Counted from the first letter of the stretch, positions 1-8,402 are shown. The stretch is DNA of 64,000 nucleotides from Amycolatopsis albispora (GCF_003312875.1 NZ_CP015163.1:2790001-2854000), one strand, 5' to 3'. Notes: generated by a model from the letters alone, not told the origin. Made by a program: numbers and translations.

Positions 1-866
1 ACGCGGTCGGCAGCACCGGCGCGGTGCCGTCCTCGGTGCCCGGCGCACGCGAATTCGCCGTCTCGATGGCCGAACTGGAAGCCGCGCAGGAGCTGCGCAC
101 CAGGCTGGCCGGACTACGCCCGGACGCGCCGATCACGGTCGTCGGTGGCGGGCTGACCGGCATCGAGGCGGCCGCGGAGCTGGCCGAGCAAGGGCGCAAT
201 GTCACGCTGGTGAGTGGCGGGACCCTGGCGCCGTCACTGAGCGTGGCGGCCCGCCGGTCCACGGCGAAGTGGTTGTCCCGGCACGACGTCACCGTGGTCG
301 AGGCCAAGGTCCGCGAGGTGCGGGCGGACGCCGTCGTGTTCGCGGGCGGCGAGGTGCGCACGAGCGCGCTGACCATCTGGGCGGCCGGTTTCGGCGTGCC
401 CGGCCTGGCGGCGGCGAGCGGGTTGCGCACCGACGACGTCGGCCGCCTGCTCACCGACGAGACGCTGACCAGCCTCGACGACGAGCGGATCGTCGCGGCC
501 GGGGACGCCGCCGCGCCCTCGGGCCGGCCGCTGCGGATGAGCTGCCAGATCGCCGCGCCGCTGGGCGCGCACGCCGTCGACACCGTGCTCAACCGCATCG
601 CGGGCACCGAGCCGCCGAAGCTCGACGTGGCGTTCGTCGGCTCGTGCGTCAGCCTCGGCAGGCACGGCGGGGTGCGGCAGTTCGCCCGCAAGGACGACAC
701 CACGCTGAACTTCCACTTCGGCGGCCGTCTCGCCGCCGCGTACAAGGAGCTGACCTGCAAGCTCGGCGTGGCGAAGATCCGCCGCGAAGCCCGCAAGCCG
801 GGCTCACTGCCGTGGGCGAAGGGCGGCAGGCACCCGGAGCTGGTGGAAAGCGTGGCCGGTCACTGA
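1..866 (+). CDS. NAD(P)/FAD-dependent oxidoreductase (NDH-2-like), 3' part only
   Basis: The reading frame is open from the first bases of the window, so the N-terminal FAD-binding half lies upstream. The visible part starts within the sequence preceding the second Rossmann motif, reads VVGGGLTGIEAAAELAEQGR (NADH-binding GxGxxG), and continues to the conserved DERIVAAGDAAAPSG segment that positions FAD in pyridine-nucleotide disulfide oxidoreductases. It is clearly paralogous to the complete gene at 8403-9587, sharing the VVGGG.TGIE, SLDDERIVAAGD and FGVP blocks. The family includes type II NADH dehydrogenases and AIF-like quinone reductases; the electron acceptor cannot be told from sequence. 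The last 63 bases overlap the 3' end of the convergent AraC gene. The Met codon at 24 is internal to the gene and not its start. Confidence 0.88.
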   Translation, partial: AVGSTGAVPSSVPGAREFAVSMAELEAAQELRTRLAGLRPDAPITVVGGGLTGIEAAAELAEQGRNVTLVSGGTLAPSLSVAARRSTAKWLSRHDVTVVEAKVREVRADAVVFAGGEVRTSALTIWAAGFGVPGLAAASGLRTDDVGRLLTDETLTSLDDERIVAAGDAAAPSGRPLRMSCQIAAPLGAHAVDTVLNRIAGTEPPKLDVAFVGSCVSLGRHGGVRQFARKDDTTLNFHFGGRLAAAYKELTCKLGVAKIRREARKPGSLPWAKGGRHPELVESVAGH

Positions 867-1700
867 CCCCGGGCCCGGCCAGCCCCAGGCGAGGTCGTCG
901 ATGGCGAGGAACGGCTCGTCGACGACGGTCGCGGGGGTCCGCGAGGTGAACGCCACCACGTCCCGGTGCAGGTGGGACTGGTCGGCGTAACCGCCTTCGG
1001 CCGCGACCCCCGCCGCGGCCTGGCCCGCGACCAGGCGGTGCACGGCGTGGTCGAAGCGGACCAGTTTCGCCGCGTGCTTGGGCGGCCTGCCGAGCTGCGC
1101 CTGGAACCGGGACCACAGGCGCTTCCGGCTCCAGCCGAGGTCGGCGGCGAGCCGCTCGATCCGGACGAGGCCGCGGCCGGCGACGATCCGGTGCCAGGCC
1201 CACGCCACCTCGGGGGCCACCCGGGCCCGGCTCCGGACCGCTGCCGCGCATCGGCGGGCGAGCCACGCGTCGGTCCACGCGAAGCGGTCGTCCCAGGAGG
1301 CGAGCGCGCTCAGCTGCTCGCTGAGCCGTGCCGATTCCCTGCCCCACAACGCATCCAGGGGCACGGCCTCGGTCAGCTCGGCCGCGGCGGGCCCCAGCAC
1401 GGCGTGCGCGACCACCGGTGACAGCCGCACCTGCAGGCATTCGAAACCTTCCGCGTGCCGCACGCGGAAGTGGTCGCCGAAGCCGAGCCCGGTGGCAAAG
1501 CTGCCCCGGCACTGCCGTCCGGCGGTGTCCTCCGCGGCGATCGTGCCGCCCAGCACCAGGAGCAGCGTCACGGCCGGGTGCGGGATCAACCGGAGGCCGG
1601 GCGGGGTCCGGCCGCGGTCGCCGAACCCGGCCATGGCGACCCCGGGCACCCGGCCGGGCCGCTTCGGGCGGGCGATGTCCCACAGCACGTCAACCCCCAT
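804..1700 (-). CDS. AraC-family transcriptional regulator
   Basis: This 298-residue protein has a variable N-terminal sensing region (about 1-170) and a C-terminal AraC/XylS double helix-turn-helix. The first HTH is visible as RIERLAADLGWSRKRLWSRF and the second as AAEGGYADQSHLHRDVVAFT, followed by the TP that usually closes the domain. It probably controls one or both neighbours. The alpha/beta hydrolase at 1774 is divergent, only 73 bases away, which is the usual arrangement for a local regulator and its target. The C-terminus runs about 30 residues past the HTH and overlaps the convergent oxidoreductase by 63 bases, so the stop is unusual but the frame is clean. The effector is unknown. 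Confidence 0.85.
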   Translation of the reverse strand: MGVDVLWDIARPKRPGRVPGVAMAGFGDRGRTPPGLRLIPHPAVTLLLVLGGTIAAEDTAGRQCRGSFATGLGFGDHFRVRHAEGFECLQVRLSPVVAHAVLGPAAAELTEAVPLDALWGRESARLSEQLSALASWDDRFAWTDAWLARRCAAAVRSRARVAPEVAWAWHRIVAGRGLVRIERLAADLGWSRKRLWSRFQAQLGRPPKHAAKLVRFDHAVHRLVAGQAAAGVAAEGGYADQSHLHRDVVAFTSRTPATVVDEPFLAIDDLAWGWPGPGSVTGHAFHQLRVPAALRPRQ

Positions 1701-1773
1701 GACCCGATGTTACGCACGACCGGCGGAACATTTGTTCAAGCCACGGGACGGCAAGGGTCACCACAGTGCACGC

Positions 1774-2568
1774 ATGAGTTCGCCTGCCCAAGAATCGTTC
1801 CTTTCCTTTGACGACGGCAAAATCCACGTGTGCCAGGACGGCCCGCGTGACGCGCCCGCACTGCTGCTCATCCACGGGACCGCCGTGTCGGCGCGCTCGT
1901 GGGACCCGATGGTCCCGTTCCTGGCTGACGCACACCACGTCATCCGGATCGACCTGCTCGGCTGCGGCCGCTCGGCCAAACCACGCGACGCGAGTTACGC
2001 GGTCGCGAACCAGGCTCGGCGGGCCGCCGCGGTGCTGGACCGGCTCGGCGTCGCGCGGGCCGTCGTCGCCGGGCATTCGAGCGGCGGCACGGTCGCCACG
2101 TCGCTGGCCGAGCAACGCCCCGGCCTGGTGAGCGCGGTCGTGCTGATCAACACCGGCCCCGACATGGCCGCCTATCTGGGCGAAGACACCGGCGGCGCGG
2201 CAGCACCGGCGGACCTGAGCGACGAGCAGCTGCGCCAGGCCATGAGCACCGGATTCGCGCCGGGGTACCGGATCCCGCGGTCGCTGGTGGACCAGTTCCG
2301 CGACATCGACCTCCACACGTTCGCGGAGACCTCGCGGGCGGTCCGCGCGTACCTGGACGAGCGGAGCCTTCCGGACCGGCTGGCGCCGCTGGGCAAGCCG
2401 CTGCTGGTGCTCTTCGGCGAGGAAGACCGCAGGTGGCGACCCTCCTCGGCCGCGGACTACCGCGCCGTCCCGGGCGCGACGATCCGACTGCTGCCCGGCT
2501 GCGGGCACTCGCCGAACATCGAAGACCCGGCGCGGACCGCGGCACACCTGCTGACCGTGCCCCGTTGA
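1774..2568 (+). CDS. alpha/beta-fold hydrolase
   Basis: A 264-residue soluble alpha/beta hydrolase. The HGT oxyanion motif (LLLIHGTAVS, about residues 31-40), the nucleophile elbow GHSSGG with Ser102, and the terminal catalytic His in GCGHSPNIEDP are all visible; the acid is probably in the LFGEEDRRW strand. The frame is open further upstream, but the start at 1774 is chosen because the upstream part lies antisense to the AraC gene and residues from MSSPAQ onward match the family start. Substrates of this family (esters, lactones, C-C bonds, epoxides) cannot be predicted here. It is divergent from the AraC regulator and so is its likely target. Confidence 0.88.
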   Translation: MSSPAQESFLSFDDGKIHVCQDGPRDAPALLLIHGTAVSARSWDPMVPFLADAHHVIRIDLLGCGRSAKPRDASYAVANQARRAAAVLDRLGVARAVVAGHSSGGTVATSLAEQRPGLVSAVVLINTGPDMAAYLGEDTGGAAAPADLSDEQLRQAMSTGFAPGYRIPRSLVDQFRDIDLHTFAETSRAVRAYLDERSLPDRLAPLGKPLLVLFGEEDRRWRPSSAADYRAVPGATIRLLPGCGHSPNIEDPARTAAHLLTVPR

Positions 2569-2570
2569 CA

Positions 2571-2616
2571 GGTTGGTGAGTGCTCACCAACTATGGTTAG
2601 TGAGCACTCACCAACC
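2571..2616. promoter_or_regulatory. double palindromic operator upstream of SGNH hydrolase
   Basis: Two 18-bp near-palindromes lie 24 bp apart: TTGGTGAGTGCTCACCAA at 2573-2590 and TTAGTGAGCACTCACCAA at 2597-2614. Together they form a 46-bp inverted repeat between the hydrolase stop (2568) and the GTG start at 2637. The TGAG-N2-CTCA core is typical of TetR-family dimer sites. No TetR gene is adjacent, so the cognate repressor is elsewhere. The second site contains an ATG at 2593 that opens only a shadow frame. Confidence 0.65.
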
Positions 2617-2636
2617 TTGGAAGGGAGCACGTCGTC

Positions 2637-3452
2637 GTGCGCAAGCGGATCTTCACCAGGAAGCGCGTTCTCGTGGCCGCGGGCCTGCTGCTGGTCGCCG
2701 TTCTCGGCACCATCGGCACCGCCGGTCATCTCGCTTTCCTGCGCTCACCGGAGCACACGCCCGCCGAGGCCTGCGGCGGGACCACGGCCCGGCCCGCCGT
2801 GGTCGGCGCCGGGGCCAGCATGACCCAGGGCACGCTCGGCGGTGACTGGGTCGGCGCGCTGCGCGGCAGACCGGAGTTCGGCGGCTACGAGTTCGTCAAC
2901 GCGGGGCACAACGGCGACACCGCCGCCGACCTGCTGGCCCGGCTGGACACCGACGTCGTGGCCTGCCACCCGGCCGCCGTGCTGGTGCTCGTCGGCACCA
3001 ACGACGCCCGCGACGGCACGCCGCTGGAGCGGTACCGCGCCGACCTCACCGCGATCACCGAGCGGCTCAGGTCCGCCACCACCGCCCGGATCGCGTTGCT
3101 GTCACTGCCGCCGCTCGGCGAGGACCTGAGCACGGAAATCAACCACAAGCTGTCCGGGTACAACACGGTGATCAAGGAGACGGCGACGCGGGCGGGCGTG
3201 GACTACGTGCCGGTGCACGAGCGCATGCTCGGCCTCCTCGGCCCGGAAAGCACGCGGCAGCCGTACGACTTCTCCTTCCCACTGGCGCTGACCGCGGCGA
3301 CGCGGCACTACGTGCTCGGCCAGAGCTGGGACGAGGTCGCGCGCAGCGGCGGCAGGGCGCTGCTCGTCGACCACATCCATCTCAACGACCGCGGCGCCGC
3401 ACTGCTCACCGACCTGGCGGCGAACTGGCTGACCACGATCACCCACCCCTGA
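2637..3452 (+). CDS. membrane-anchored or secreted SGNH/GDSL hydrolase
   Basis: A 271-residue protein with a basic N-terminus and one hydrophobic segment (about 10-34) that is a signal anchor or signal peptide, so the catalytic domain is outside the membrane. The four SGNH blocks are readable: Ser61 in GASMTQG, Gly90 in NAGHNGDT, Asn122 in GTND, and the Asp245-His248 pair in DHIHLND. These enzymes are esterases, lipases or carbohydrate deacetylases; the substrate is unknown. GTG at 2637 is preceded by GGAAGGGAG at 2619-2627 with nine bases of spacing. Expression should be governed by the double palindrome immediately upstream. Confidence 0.87.
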   Translation: MRKRIFTRKRVLVAAGLLLVAVLGTIGTAGHLAFLRSPEHTPAEACGGTTARPAVVGAGASMTQGTLGGDWVGALRGRPEFGGYEFVNAGHNGDTAADLLARLDTDVVACHPAAVLVLVGTNDARDGTPLERYRADLTAITERLRSATTARIALLSLPPLGEDLSTEINHKLSGYNTVIKETATRAGVDYVPVHERMLGLLGPESTRQPYDFSFPLALTAATRHYVLGQSWDEVARSGGRALLVDHIHLNDRGAALLTDLAANWLTTITHP

Positions 3453-3526
3453 TCGACACGAGAGCGGTCACTGATTTCGCACCACTCTGTCGCTCCCCGT
3501 GGTTATGCTGGCCCGCGGGAGGGGTC

Positions 3527-3943
3527 ATGGCAGAGGGATACGCCGTCAACATCGAGGCGCTGGGCAAGCTCATCGGGCAGCTCGAATCCGCGACAGCACG
3601 CATCGGCGAGGCCAACCGCAAGCTCGCCGGCGCGCAGGCGTTCGGCCTGCTCGGCAACCCCACGCTGGCCGAGGAGGGCGGGCGGTTCGAGGAAACCTGG
3701 GAGTACGGGCTCGCCCAGCTCGGCGAGGCCGCCGCCGGCGTCACCGAACGACTGGACGTGGCCAAGCGGAAGTACGGCGAGCTGGAGGAAGAACACGCCA
3801 GGCTCTTCCCGCAGCCACCGCCGCTGATCACCGAGCAGAACCGGCCGCCGGCCGCTCCGGCCGGCGGGCCGGACCTGGACGAGGGGCCGGTCGGCGGCGG
3901 GTACACCGGCGGCCTCGGCGACCTCCTGGGTGGTGGCCGATGA
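3527..3943 (+). CDS. small WXG100/EspC-like helical protein
   Basis: A 138-residue protein. Residues 1-95 are helical and rich in Ala, Glu and Leu, with no signal peptide (NIEALGKLIGQLESATARIGEANRKL, then GGRFEETWEYGLAQLGEAAAGVTERL). This matches the helix-turn-helix style of type VII secretion substrates and chaperones such as the EspC/DUF2580 group. The C-terminal third is Pro/Gly-rich and ends in GGLGDLLGGGR. It opens a five-gene unit in which starts and stops touch or overlap: its TGA overlaps the next ATG. GGGAGGGG sits just before the ATG, and a TATGCT -10-like hexamer lies at 3502. The assignment rests on overall character and neighbours rather than on a definitive motif. Confidence 0.7.
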   Translation: MAEGYAVNIEALGKLIGQLESATARIGEANRKLAGAQAFGLLGNPTLAEEGGRFEETWEYGLAQLGEAAAGVTERLDVAKRKYGELEEEHARLFPQPPPLITEQNRPPAAPAGGPDLDEGPVGGGYTGGLGDLLGGGR

Positions 3944-5142
3944 GCGCCCCCGCCGGCTTCGGCGCACTCGGTTTCGACCCCGCGCCGGGGCAGCCGGCGG
4001 TGATCGGGGAAATCGCCGAAAAGTACCGCGTGGTCGGTCGTGACCTCGCCGACGCACTGCTGGCCATCAACCAGATCGTCCGCCAGGAAGGCATCTGGGC
4101 GGGGGAGGGAAGCGAGGCCTTCGCCCGTCGCGTCGGCGATCTGCCGGAGTACCTGGACACGGCCGCGCGGTCGATGACGCAGGCGGCCGCCGCACTCGAC
4201 GACTGGCACCGGGATCTCACGGAGTTGCAGCGCCGCGCGGTCGACCTGGAAGCCAAGGCCAGACAGGCCGCCGCGGCGGCCGAAGCCGCCCAGGGCAACC
4301 CGGATTTCGCCCTGGCCAACCAGACCTTCTCCGACCAGCGGTCGCTCCAGGTCGCGCAGCAGCTACTGGACAACGCCGCCCGCCGGCTCCAGGAAGCCAT
4401 CGACGGCTGCGCCGCGGTCCAGGAGGAAGCCCGGCGGCTGCTGGAGCAGCACGGTCAGCTCGCCGAACGAACCGCCGCCCTGCTCCGCCAGGCCACCGAA
4501 CTCGCCCCGGACGAGCCAGGCCTGCTGGAGAAGGCGTTCGACGCGCTGGGCGAGCTGACCACGGACACCGTGAACGCGGTCGCCGACGCCTACGGGGCGA
4601 TCGAGAACTTCGTCCAGGACAACGCGAACGTCGTGGCCAAGGTCTCCGACGTGGCCGGCGACATCGGCAACGTGCTCGGTGTGCTCAGCGACGTGGTCCC
4701 GGAGCCCGCCGGGGCGATCGTGGGCGCGGTGTCCGCCGGGTTCAGCCTGGGCGCGCTGGCCGGGCACACCACGGCGAAGCTGGCCGGGGCCGAGGTCGCC
4801 CCGGAAACCCTGGTCTACGACGGACTCGGCGCGCTCACCTCGGTGGCCGGGGTGTTCGCCCCCTCCGGGGTACCGGCGACCAGTGTGCTCAAGGGCGCCG
4901 GATACGGCTTGCTGGCCAGCCAGTTCGCCGGCGAGGGCATGTCGGCGGCCACGGACGTCCCGTGGGAGAGCCCGGTGGACGACTTCCTGAACTACTGGGT
5001 GCCGAAGGATCCGGGACAAGGCGCGCTGTCGTTCCTCTCCCCCGCCGCGACGGCGTTCTGGAACGCCGCCGAGCAGGGCCACGAAGCAGATCAGCGGCCA
5101 GGACGCGGCCACGAACGCGGCCGCGACAAGGTCTGGGAGTGA
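3940..5142 (+). CDS. WXG-domain protein with long C-terminal region (putative T7SS-associated protein)
   Basis: A 400-residue protein. Residues 40-180 are helical and contain GIWAGEGSEAFARRV, a WxG-type signature (W-A-G followed by A..F), then a coiled-coil stretch rich in Ala, Gln and Arg. Residues about 205-370 are dominated by Ala/Gly/Val segments (for example AGAIVGAVSAGFSLGALAGH) that could be hydrophobic hairpins. No toxin catalytic motif is visible at the C-terminus, which ends in a charged tail. ATG at 3940 overlaps the previous TGA (ATGA), so the pair is coupled. The architecture resembles LXG/WXG substrates or their partners; no ESX core ATPase (EccC) is present in this window. Confidence 0.68.
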   Translation: MSAPAGFGALGFDPAPGQPAVIGEIAEKYRVVGRDLADALLAINQIVRQEGIWAGEGSEAFARRVGDLPEYLDTAARSMTQAAAALDDWHRDLTELQRRAVDLEAKARQAAAAAEAAQGNPDFALANQTFSDQRSLQVAQQLLDNAARRLQEAIDGCAAVQEEARRLLEQHGQLAERTAALLRQATELAPDEPGLLEKAFDALGELTTDTVNAVADAYGAIENFVQDNANVVAKVSDVAGDIGNVLGVLSDVVPEPAGAIVGAVSAGFSLGALAGHTTAKLAGAEVAPETLVYDGLGALTSVAGVFAPSGVPATSVLKGAGYGLLASQFAGEGMSAATDVPWESPVDDFLNYWVPKDPGQGALSFLSPAATAFWNAAEQGHEADQRPGRGHERGRDKVWE

Positions 5143-5147
5143 GCTGG

Positions 5148-5738
5148 ATGACCACACCGCGGATCAGCCTGACCGTCCCACCCGGCTTCACCGGCCTGTC
5201 CTTGGCCGGGAACCCGGAAACGCTGGCGGACCGCATCCGGTCGCTCGCCGGGGAACTGGCCCCGCGAACCGGTGTCACGGCCGCCGAGCTGGCTTTCCAC
5301 CTGGCGCGAGTGGCCGATTGGACCGGCCCCCATGGCGTGCGGCTGCTCGGCAAGTTCGCGGTCGGCGACCCGGATCCGGCGCTGGCCTCGCTCACGCTGA
5401 TGCTCCGCCCGCTCGGCGGTGTGCTGCCGGAACCCCGGGAAGAAGCGGTCGCCGGGCTGGGCCGGTCGCTGCGGGAGCGGCGGCCGTCCTGCCAGATCCG
5501 GCCGATCACGCTGGCCGCCGGCCCGGCCATCGCGGTGCTGACCGAGGGGGAGTTCCGGTTTCCGGACGACCGGGGCACGCGGCCGGTCTTCCGGATCGAC
5601 TTCCACCTGCCCACTCCCGGCGGCCGCGGGCTCGTGGTGCTGTCCGTCTCCGCCGACACCGGCGAGCGGCAGGCGGAGATCGCGACCGCGGCGGTGCGCG
5701 TCGCGAACTCGATCCGGGTCGGCAGCGCGAGACCATGA
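5148..5738 (+). CDS. conserved protein of the WXG cassette, unknown function
   Basis: A 196-residue soluble protein beginning MTTPRISLTVPPGFTGLSLAG. No signal peptide, membrane segment or enzyme motif is recognisable. The alternation of beta-like strands with short helices, and the final QAEIATAAVRVANSIRV segment, suggest an alpha/beta fold like those of ESX-linked accessory proteins, but I do not recognise a family. The ATG at 5148 has GGGAG at 5135-5139 and follows the previous stop by five bases; a GTG at 5139 is an alternative start. It is in an operon with the two WXG-like genes and the repeat membrane protein. Confidence 0.7.
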   Translation: MTTPRISLTVPPGFTGLSLAGNPETLADRIRSLAGELAPRTGVTAAELAFHLARVADWTGPHGVRLLGKFAVGDPDPALASLTLMLRPLGGVLPEPREEAVAGLGRSLRERRPSCQIRPITLAAGPAIAVLTEGEFRFPDDRGTRPVFRIDFHLPTPGGRGLVVLSVSADTGERQAEIATAAVRVANSIRVGSARP

Positions 5739-6943
5739 CACCGCCCGCCATGGTGACGCCCGCCGCGGCCCAGCGGCTGCACCGGCGGCTCGGCGACCGG
5801 GAGTTCGCGTGGATCAGCCTGCGCGACGTCGGGCTGTCCCGGGCCCAGGCCGGGCAAGTCGCGGCGCGGCAAGGGTTTCACGTGGCCGGCGGCGCCGGCG
5901 ACCAGACCGATGAGGTCCTGTTGCTCAGCCGCCGTCCGGTGGCCGAGCCGCGGGCGCTGATCGTCCGGCGCCGGGTGAATCCGCACACGCTCGCCCTGTC
6001 CGGCCTCTTCCTGTTGCTCGCCCTGGTTCTTTCGAACGCGCTCGCACTGGCCTATTTGGACACTGTGGGCCTGCCCGTGCTGTTCGCCTCGCTGGGCGTC
6101 CAGGTACTGCTCGGCGCGGCGCTCGTCTTCGGCTGGTACGCCCGCGGCCGGTCGTACCGGATCAGCGCGGCGCTGTCGAAGTTCGACGGCCGGACACCGG
6201 TGACCGTGCTGCCCAGCCAGTTCAAGATCTCCCCGGAGCTGCTGGTGCGACTGGCGGCGCAACTCGGCTACGCCTGCGCCGATTCGACGACGCACCACGG
6301 TTCAGGGCGGGTTCAGCTCACCTTCGGCCTGGCCGGGCAGCCGGGTTACCAAGGCCGGCGGGCCACGTCCAGCCCAGCGCGGCGGAAGTGGCTGGTCAAG
6401 CGGATCACCGCGCGGGAACCGGTGTGGATCAGCCTGCGCGAGGCGAAGCTCCCGCGCTGGGAGGTGGACGCCGTGGCCGCCGAACACGGGGAACGGGTGG
6501 TGTGGCAGTGCACCGATCCGAGCGATCAGCTGCTGCTCATCGGGCGAGGTGACCACCGGCCGCCGCTGCGGTCCTCCGCGCGCGTGCGCCCGTTCGTGCT
6601 GCACTTCCTCGTGCCGGGACTGCTGGTGGTGCTGGGCGGGACGTTCGGTGTGATCGCGTTGTTCCTCGATCTCCGGGTGACCGCGTCGGTGACCTTCACC
6701 GCCGTGGTCGTCCTGCTGCCGATCGTTTTCTACGCACCGCGGTTGTTCCCGGCCTCGGCCCAGGCGGGCTTTCTCGCCAGGGAGTTCAACGGGCGACCGC
6801 GCACCGCGGTGATCAGTTCGCTCTACTCCCTGTCGGACCAGCTGATCGTCCAGGTGGCCGCCGCCTTCGGGTACCAGTGCACCAGCGAGTCCAGTACCCA
6901 GGCGACCGGCCGCATCCTCAGCTTCAGCAAACGCACGCGGTGA
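5735..6943 (+). CDS. four-TM membrane protein built from two internal repeats
   Basis: A 402-residue protein whose two halves repeat the same layout. A soluble module comes first (EFAWISLRDVGLSRAQAGQV near residue 22; EPVWISLREAKLPRWEVDAV near 230), then two transmembrane helices (about 82-135 and 285-345), then a second soluble module (FDGRTPVTVLPSQFKISPELLVRLAAQLGY versus FNGRPRTAVISSLYSLSDQLIVQVAAAFGY). This is an intragenic duplication with fusion. I do not recognise the family. The position in the WXG cassette suggests a membrane component or receptor for that system. ATG at 5735 overlaps the preceding TGA. Confidence 0.75.
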   Translation: MTPPAMVTPAAAQRLHRRLGDREFAWISLRDVGLSRAQAGQVAARQGFHVAGGAGDQTDEVLLLSRRPVAEPRALIVRRRVNPHTLALSGLFLLLALVLSNALALAYLDTVGLPVLFASLGVQVLLGAALVFGWYARGRSYRISAALSKFDGRTPVTVLPSQFKISPELLVRLAAQLGYACADSTTHHGSGRVQLTFGLAGQPGYQGRRATSSPARRKWLVKRITAREPVWISLREAKLPRWEVDAVAAEHGERVVWQCTDPSDQLLLIGRGDHRPPLRSSARVRPFVLHFLVPGLLVVLGGTFGVIALFLDLRVTASVTFTAVVVLLPIVFYAPRLFPASAQAGFLAREFNGRPRTAVISSLYSLSDQLIVQVAAAFGYQCTSESSTQATGRILSFSKRTR

Positions 6944-6953
6944 GGGGTGTCAA

Positions 6954-7484
6954 GTGCGGAGCAATCCCGATCTGATCGAGGAAATGCGCTGGCAACTGGA
7001 AAAGATCCAGCAGCGCAAGGCCGAGAACGAGCGCCTGCTGACCGGGCTCGGCCGGGCAGACGGGGAGATCGGCGCGCTGCGCGTGACCGCGACCTCCCCG
7101 AACGGGACCGTCGCAGTGGTGGCCGGTCCCGGCGGCACGATCCAGGAGATCACCGTCCGGGAGGAGGCACTCCGCATGGACGCGGCCGGGCTGAGCCGCC
7201 TGCTCACCACCACCGCGAAGGAGGCAGCGGCCAGGGCGGCCCGGCGTCAGCTGGAGATCGTGCGCGCCCACGCCGGTCCGGCGGTCGATCCGGCGACCGC
7301 ACTCGGCCCCGGCGCGCACCTGCTCACCGAGCCGGCCCCGGCGCCCCGGCCCCGGGCGACCGCCGAACCCGAGGAACCACTGGGCACCGTTTTCGACGAA
7401 GGCACCGCACCCGCGCCGGTCCACCACGACGAACCGGTCAGCGACAGCGACGCCTTCCTCCGCGACCTCGGCTTCGACCGCTGA
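6954..7484 (+). CDS. YbaB/EbfC-family protein
   Basis: A 176-residue protein. An N-terminal helix (DLIEEMRWQLEKIQQRKAEN) is followed by the beta-strand core SPNGTVAVVAGPGGTIQEITV and a second amphipathic helix, as in nucleoid-associated YbaB/EbfC proteins. In actinobacteria, YbaB paralogues with a Pro/Ala-rich, acidic tail like residues 110-176 often sit in WXG/ESX-type clusters (EspL-like) rather than beside recR. GTG at 6954 is preceded by GAGGGG at 6942-6947. It closes the five-gene operon; the stop is followed by the convergent ECF41 sigma gene within ten bases. Confidence 0.8.
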   Translation: MRSNPDLIEEMRWQLEKIQQRKAENERLLTGLGRADGEIGALRVTATSPNGTVAVVAGPGGTIQEITVREEALRMDAAGLSRLLTTTAKEAAARAARRQLEIVRAHAGPAVDPATALGPGAHLLTEPAPAPRPRATAEPEEPLGTVFDEGTAPAPVHHDEPVSDSDAFLRDLGFDR

Positions 7485-7493
7485 CGGACCGGG

Positions 7494-8393
7494 TCACAGC
7501 AGGGTCAGCGGGGTTTCGGCGTCGAGGTGGGTGAGCTTGTTCGGGTTGCGCACGTAGTACAGGCCGGTGATGCGGTGCTCCTCGACCCGCAGCGCCATGA
7601 CGCCGTCGAGTTCGCCGTTCGCGTGCAGGGCCAGGCCCGGGCCGCCGTTGACGGCGACCGGGACGGCGGTGACCACGACGTCGTGCTTGGTGAGGCCGCC
7701 GACGATGAACCGCGCCACCTTCCCGGCGCCGACAACCGGCCGCGGGGAGGCCTGCTTGATCCCGCCGCCGTCGCTGATCGCCACCACGTCCGGGGCGAGC
7801 ACGTCGAGCAGGCCCTGCAGGTCCCGGCCTTCCAGCGCCCGCCGGAACGCCGCGGCCGCCGCCTCGGCCTGGCCGGCGGTGACCGATCGCCGCGGCCGGC
7901 GGGCCTCGACGTGGCGGCGGGCGCGGTGGGCGATCTGGTGCACGGCACCGGAGGTCTTGCCGACCGCGTCCGCGATCTCGTCGTAGCCGAAGCCGAACAC
8001 CTCACGCAGCACAAAAACCGCCCGTTCGGTCGGGCTCAGCGTCTCGAGCACCAGCATCAGCGCCATCGACACGCTTTCCGCGAGTTCGACGTCGGCCGCC
8101 ACGTCCGGCGCGGTCAGCAGCGGCTCCGGCAGCCACGAACCGACGTACGCCTCCCGGCGGCGCTTCACCGACCGCAGCCGGTTGAGCGCCTGCCGGGTGG
8201 TGATGCGGACCAGGTACGCGCGCGGGTCGCCGACGGCGGAGGTGTCGACGGCGACCCAGCGCAGCCAGGTTTCCTGCAGCACGTCGTCGGCGTCGGCCGC
8301 CGAGCCGAGCATCTCGTAGGCGACGGTGAACAGCAGCCCGCGGTGGGCCACGAAGGTCTCCGTCGCCTCCGCCGTGCGATCTGCGCTGTCCAT
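7494..8393 (-). CDS. sigJ: ECF41-type RNA polymerase sigma factor (SigJ-like)
   Basis: A 299-residue sigma factor. Region 2 covers about residues 12-80 (DADDVLQETWLRW) and region 4 covers 110-165 (LSPTERAVFVLREVFGFGYDEIADAVGKTSGAVHQIAHRA). The C-terminal SnoaL-like domain carries the three ECF41 hallmarks: WLPEP at 87-91 in the linker, DGGG at 208-211, and NPNKL at 283-287. In ECF41 proteins this extension acts as a built-in regulator of sigma activity, so no separate anti-sigma factor is needed. It lies nine bases downstream of the NDH-2-like gene and is almost certainly co-transcribed from the candidate ECF41 promoter at 9620-9646, giving autoregulation. Confidence 0.93.
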   Translation of the reverse strand: MDSADRTAEATETFVAHRGLLFTVAYEMLGSAADADDVLQETWLRWVAVDTSAVGDPRAYLVRITTRQALNRLRSVKRRREAYVGSWLPEPLLTAPDVAADVELAESVSMALMLVLETLSPTERAVFVLREVFGFGYDEIADAVGKTSGAVHQIAHRARRHVEARRPRRSVTAGQAEAAAAAFRRALEGRDLQGLLDVLAPDVVAISDGGGIKQASPRPVVGAGKVARFIVGGLTKHDVVVTAVPVAVNGGPGLALHANGELDGVMALRVEEHRITGLYYVRNPNKLTHLDAETPLTLL

Positions 8394-8402
8394 GAATCTC
8401 CC

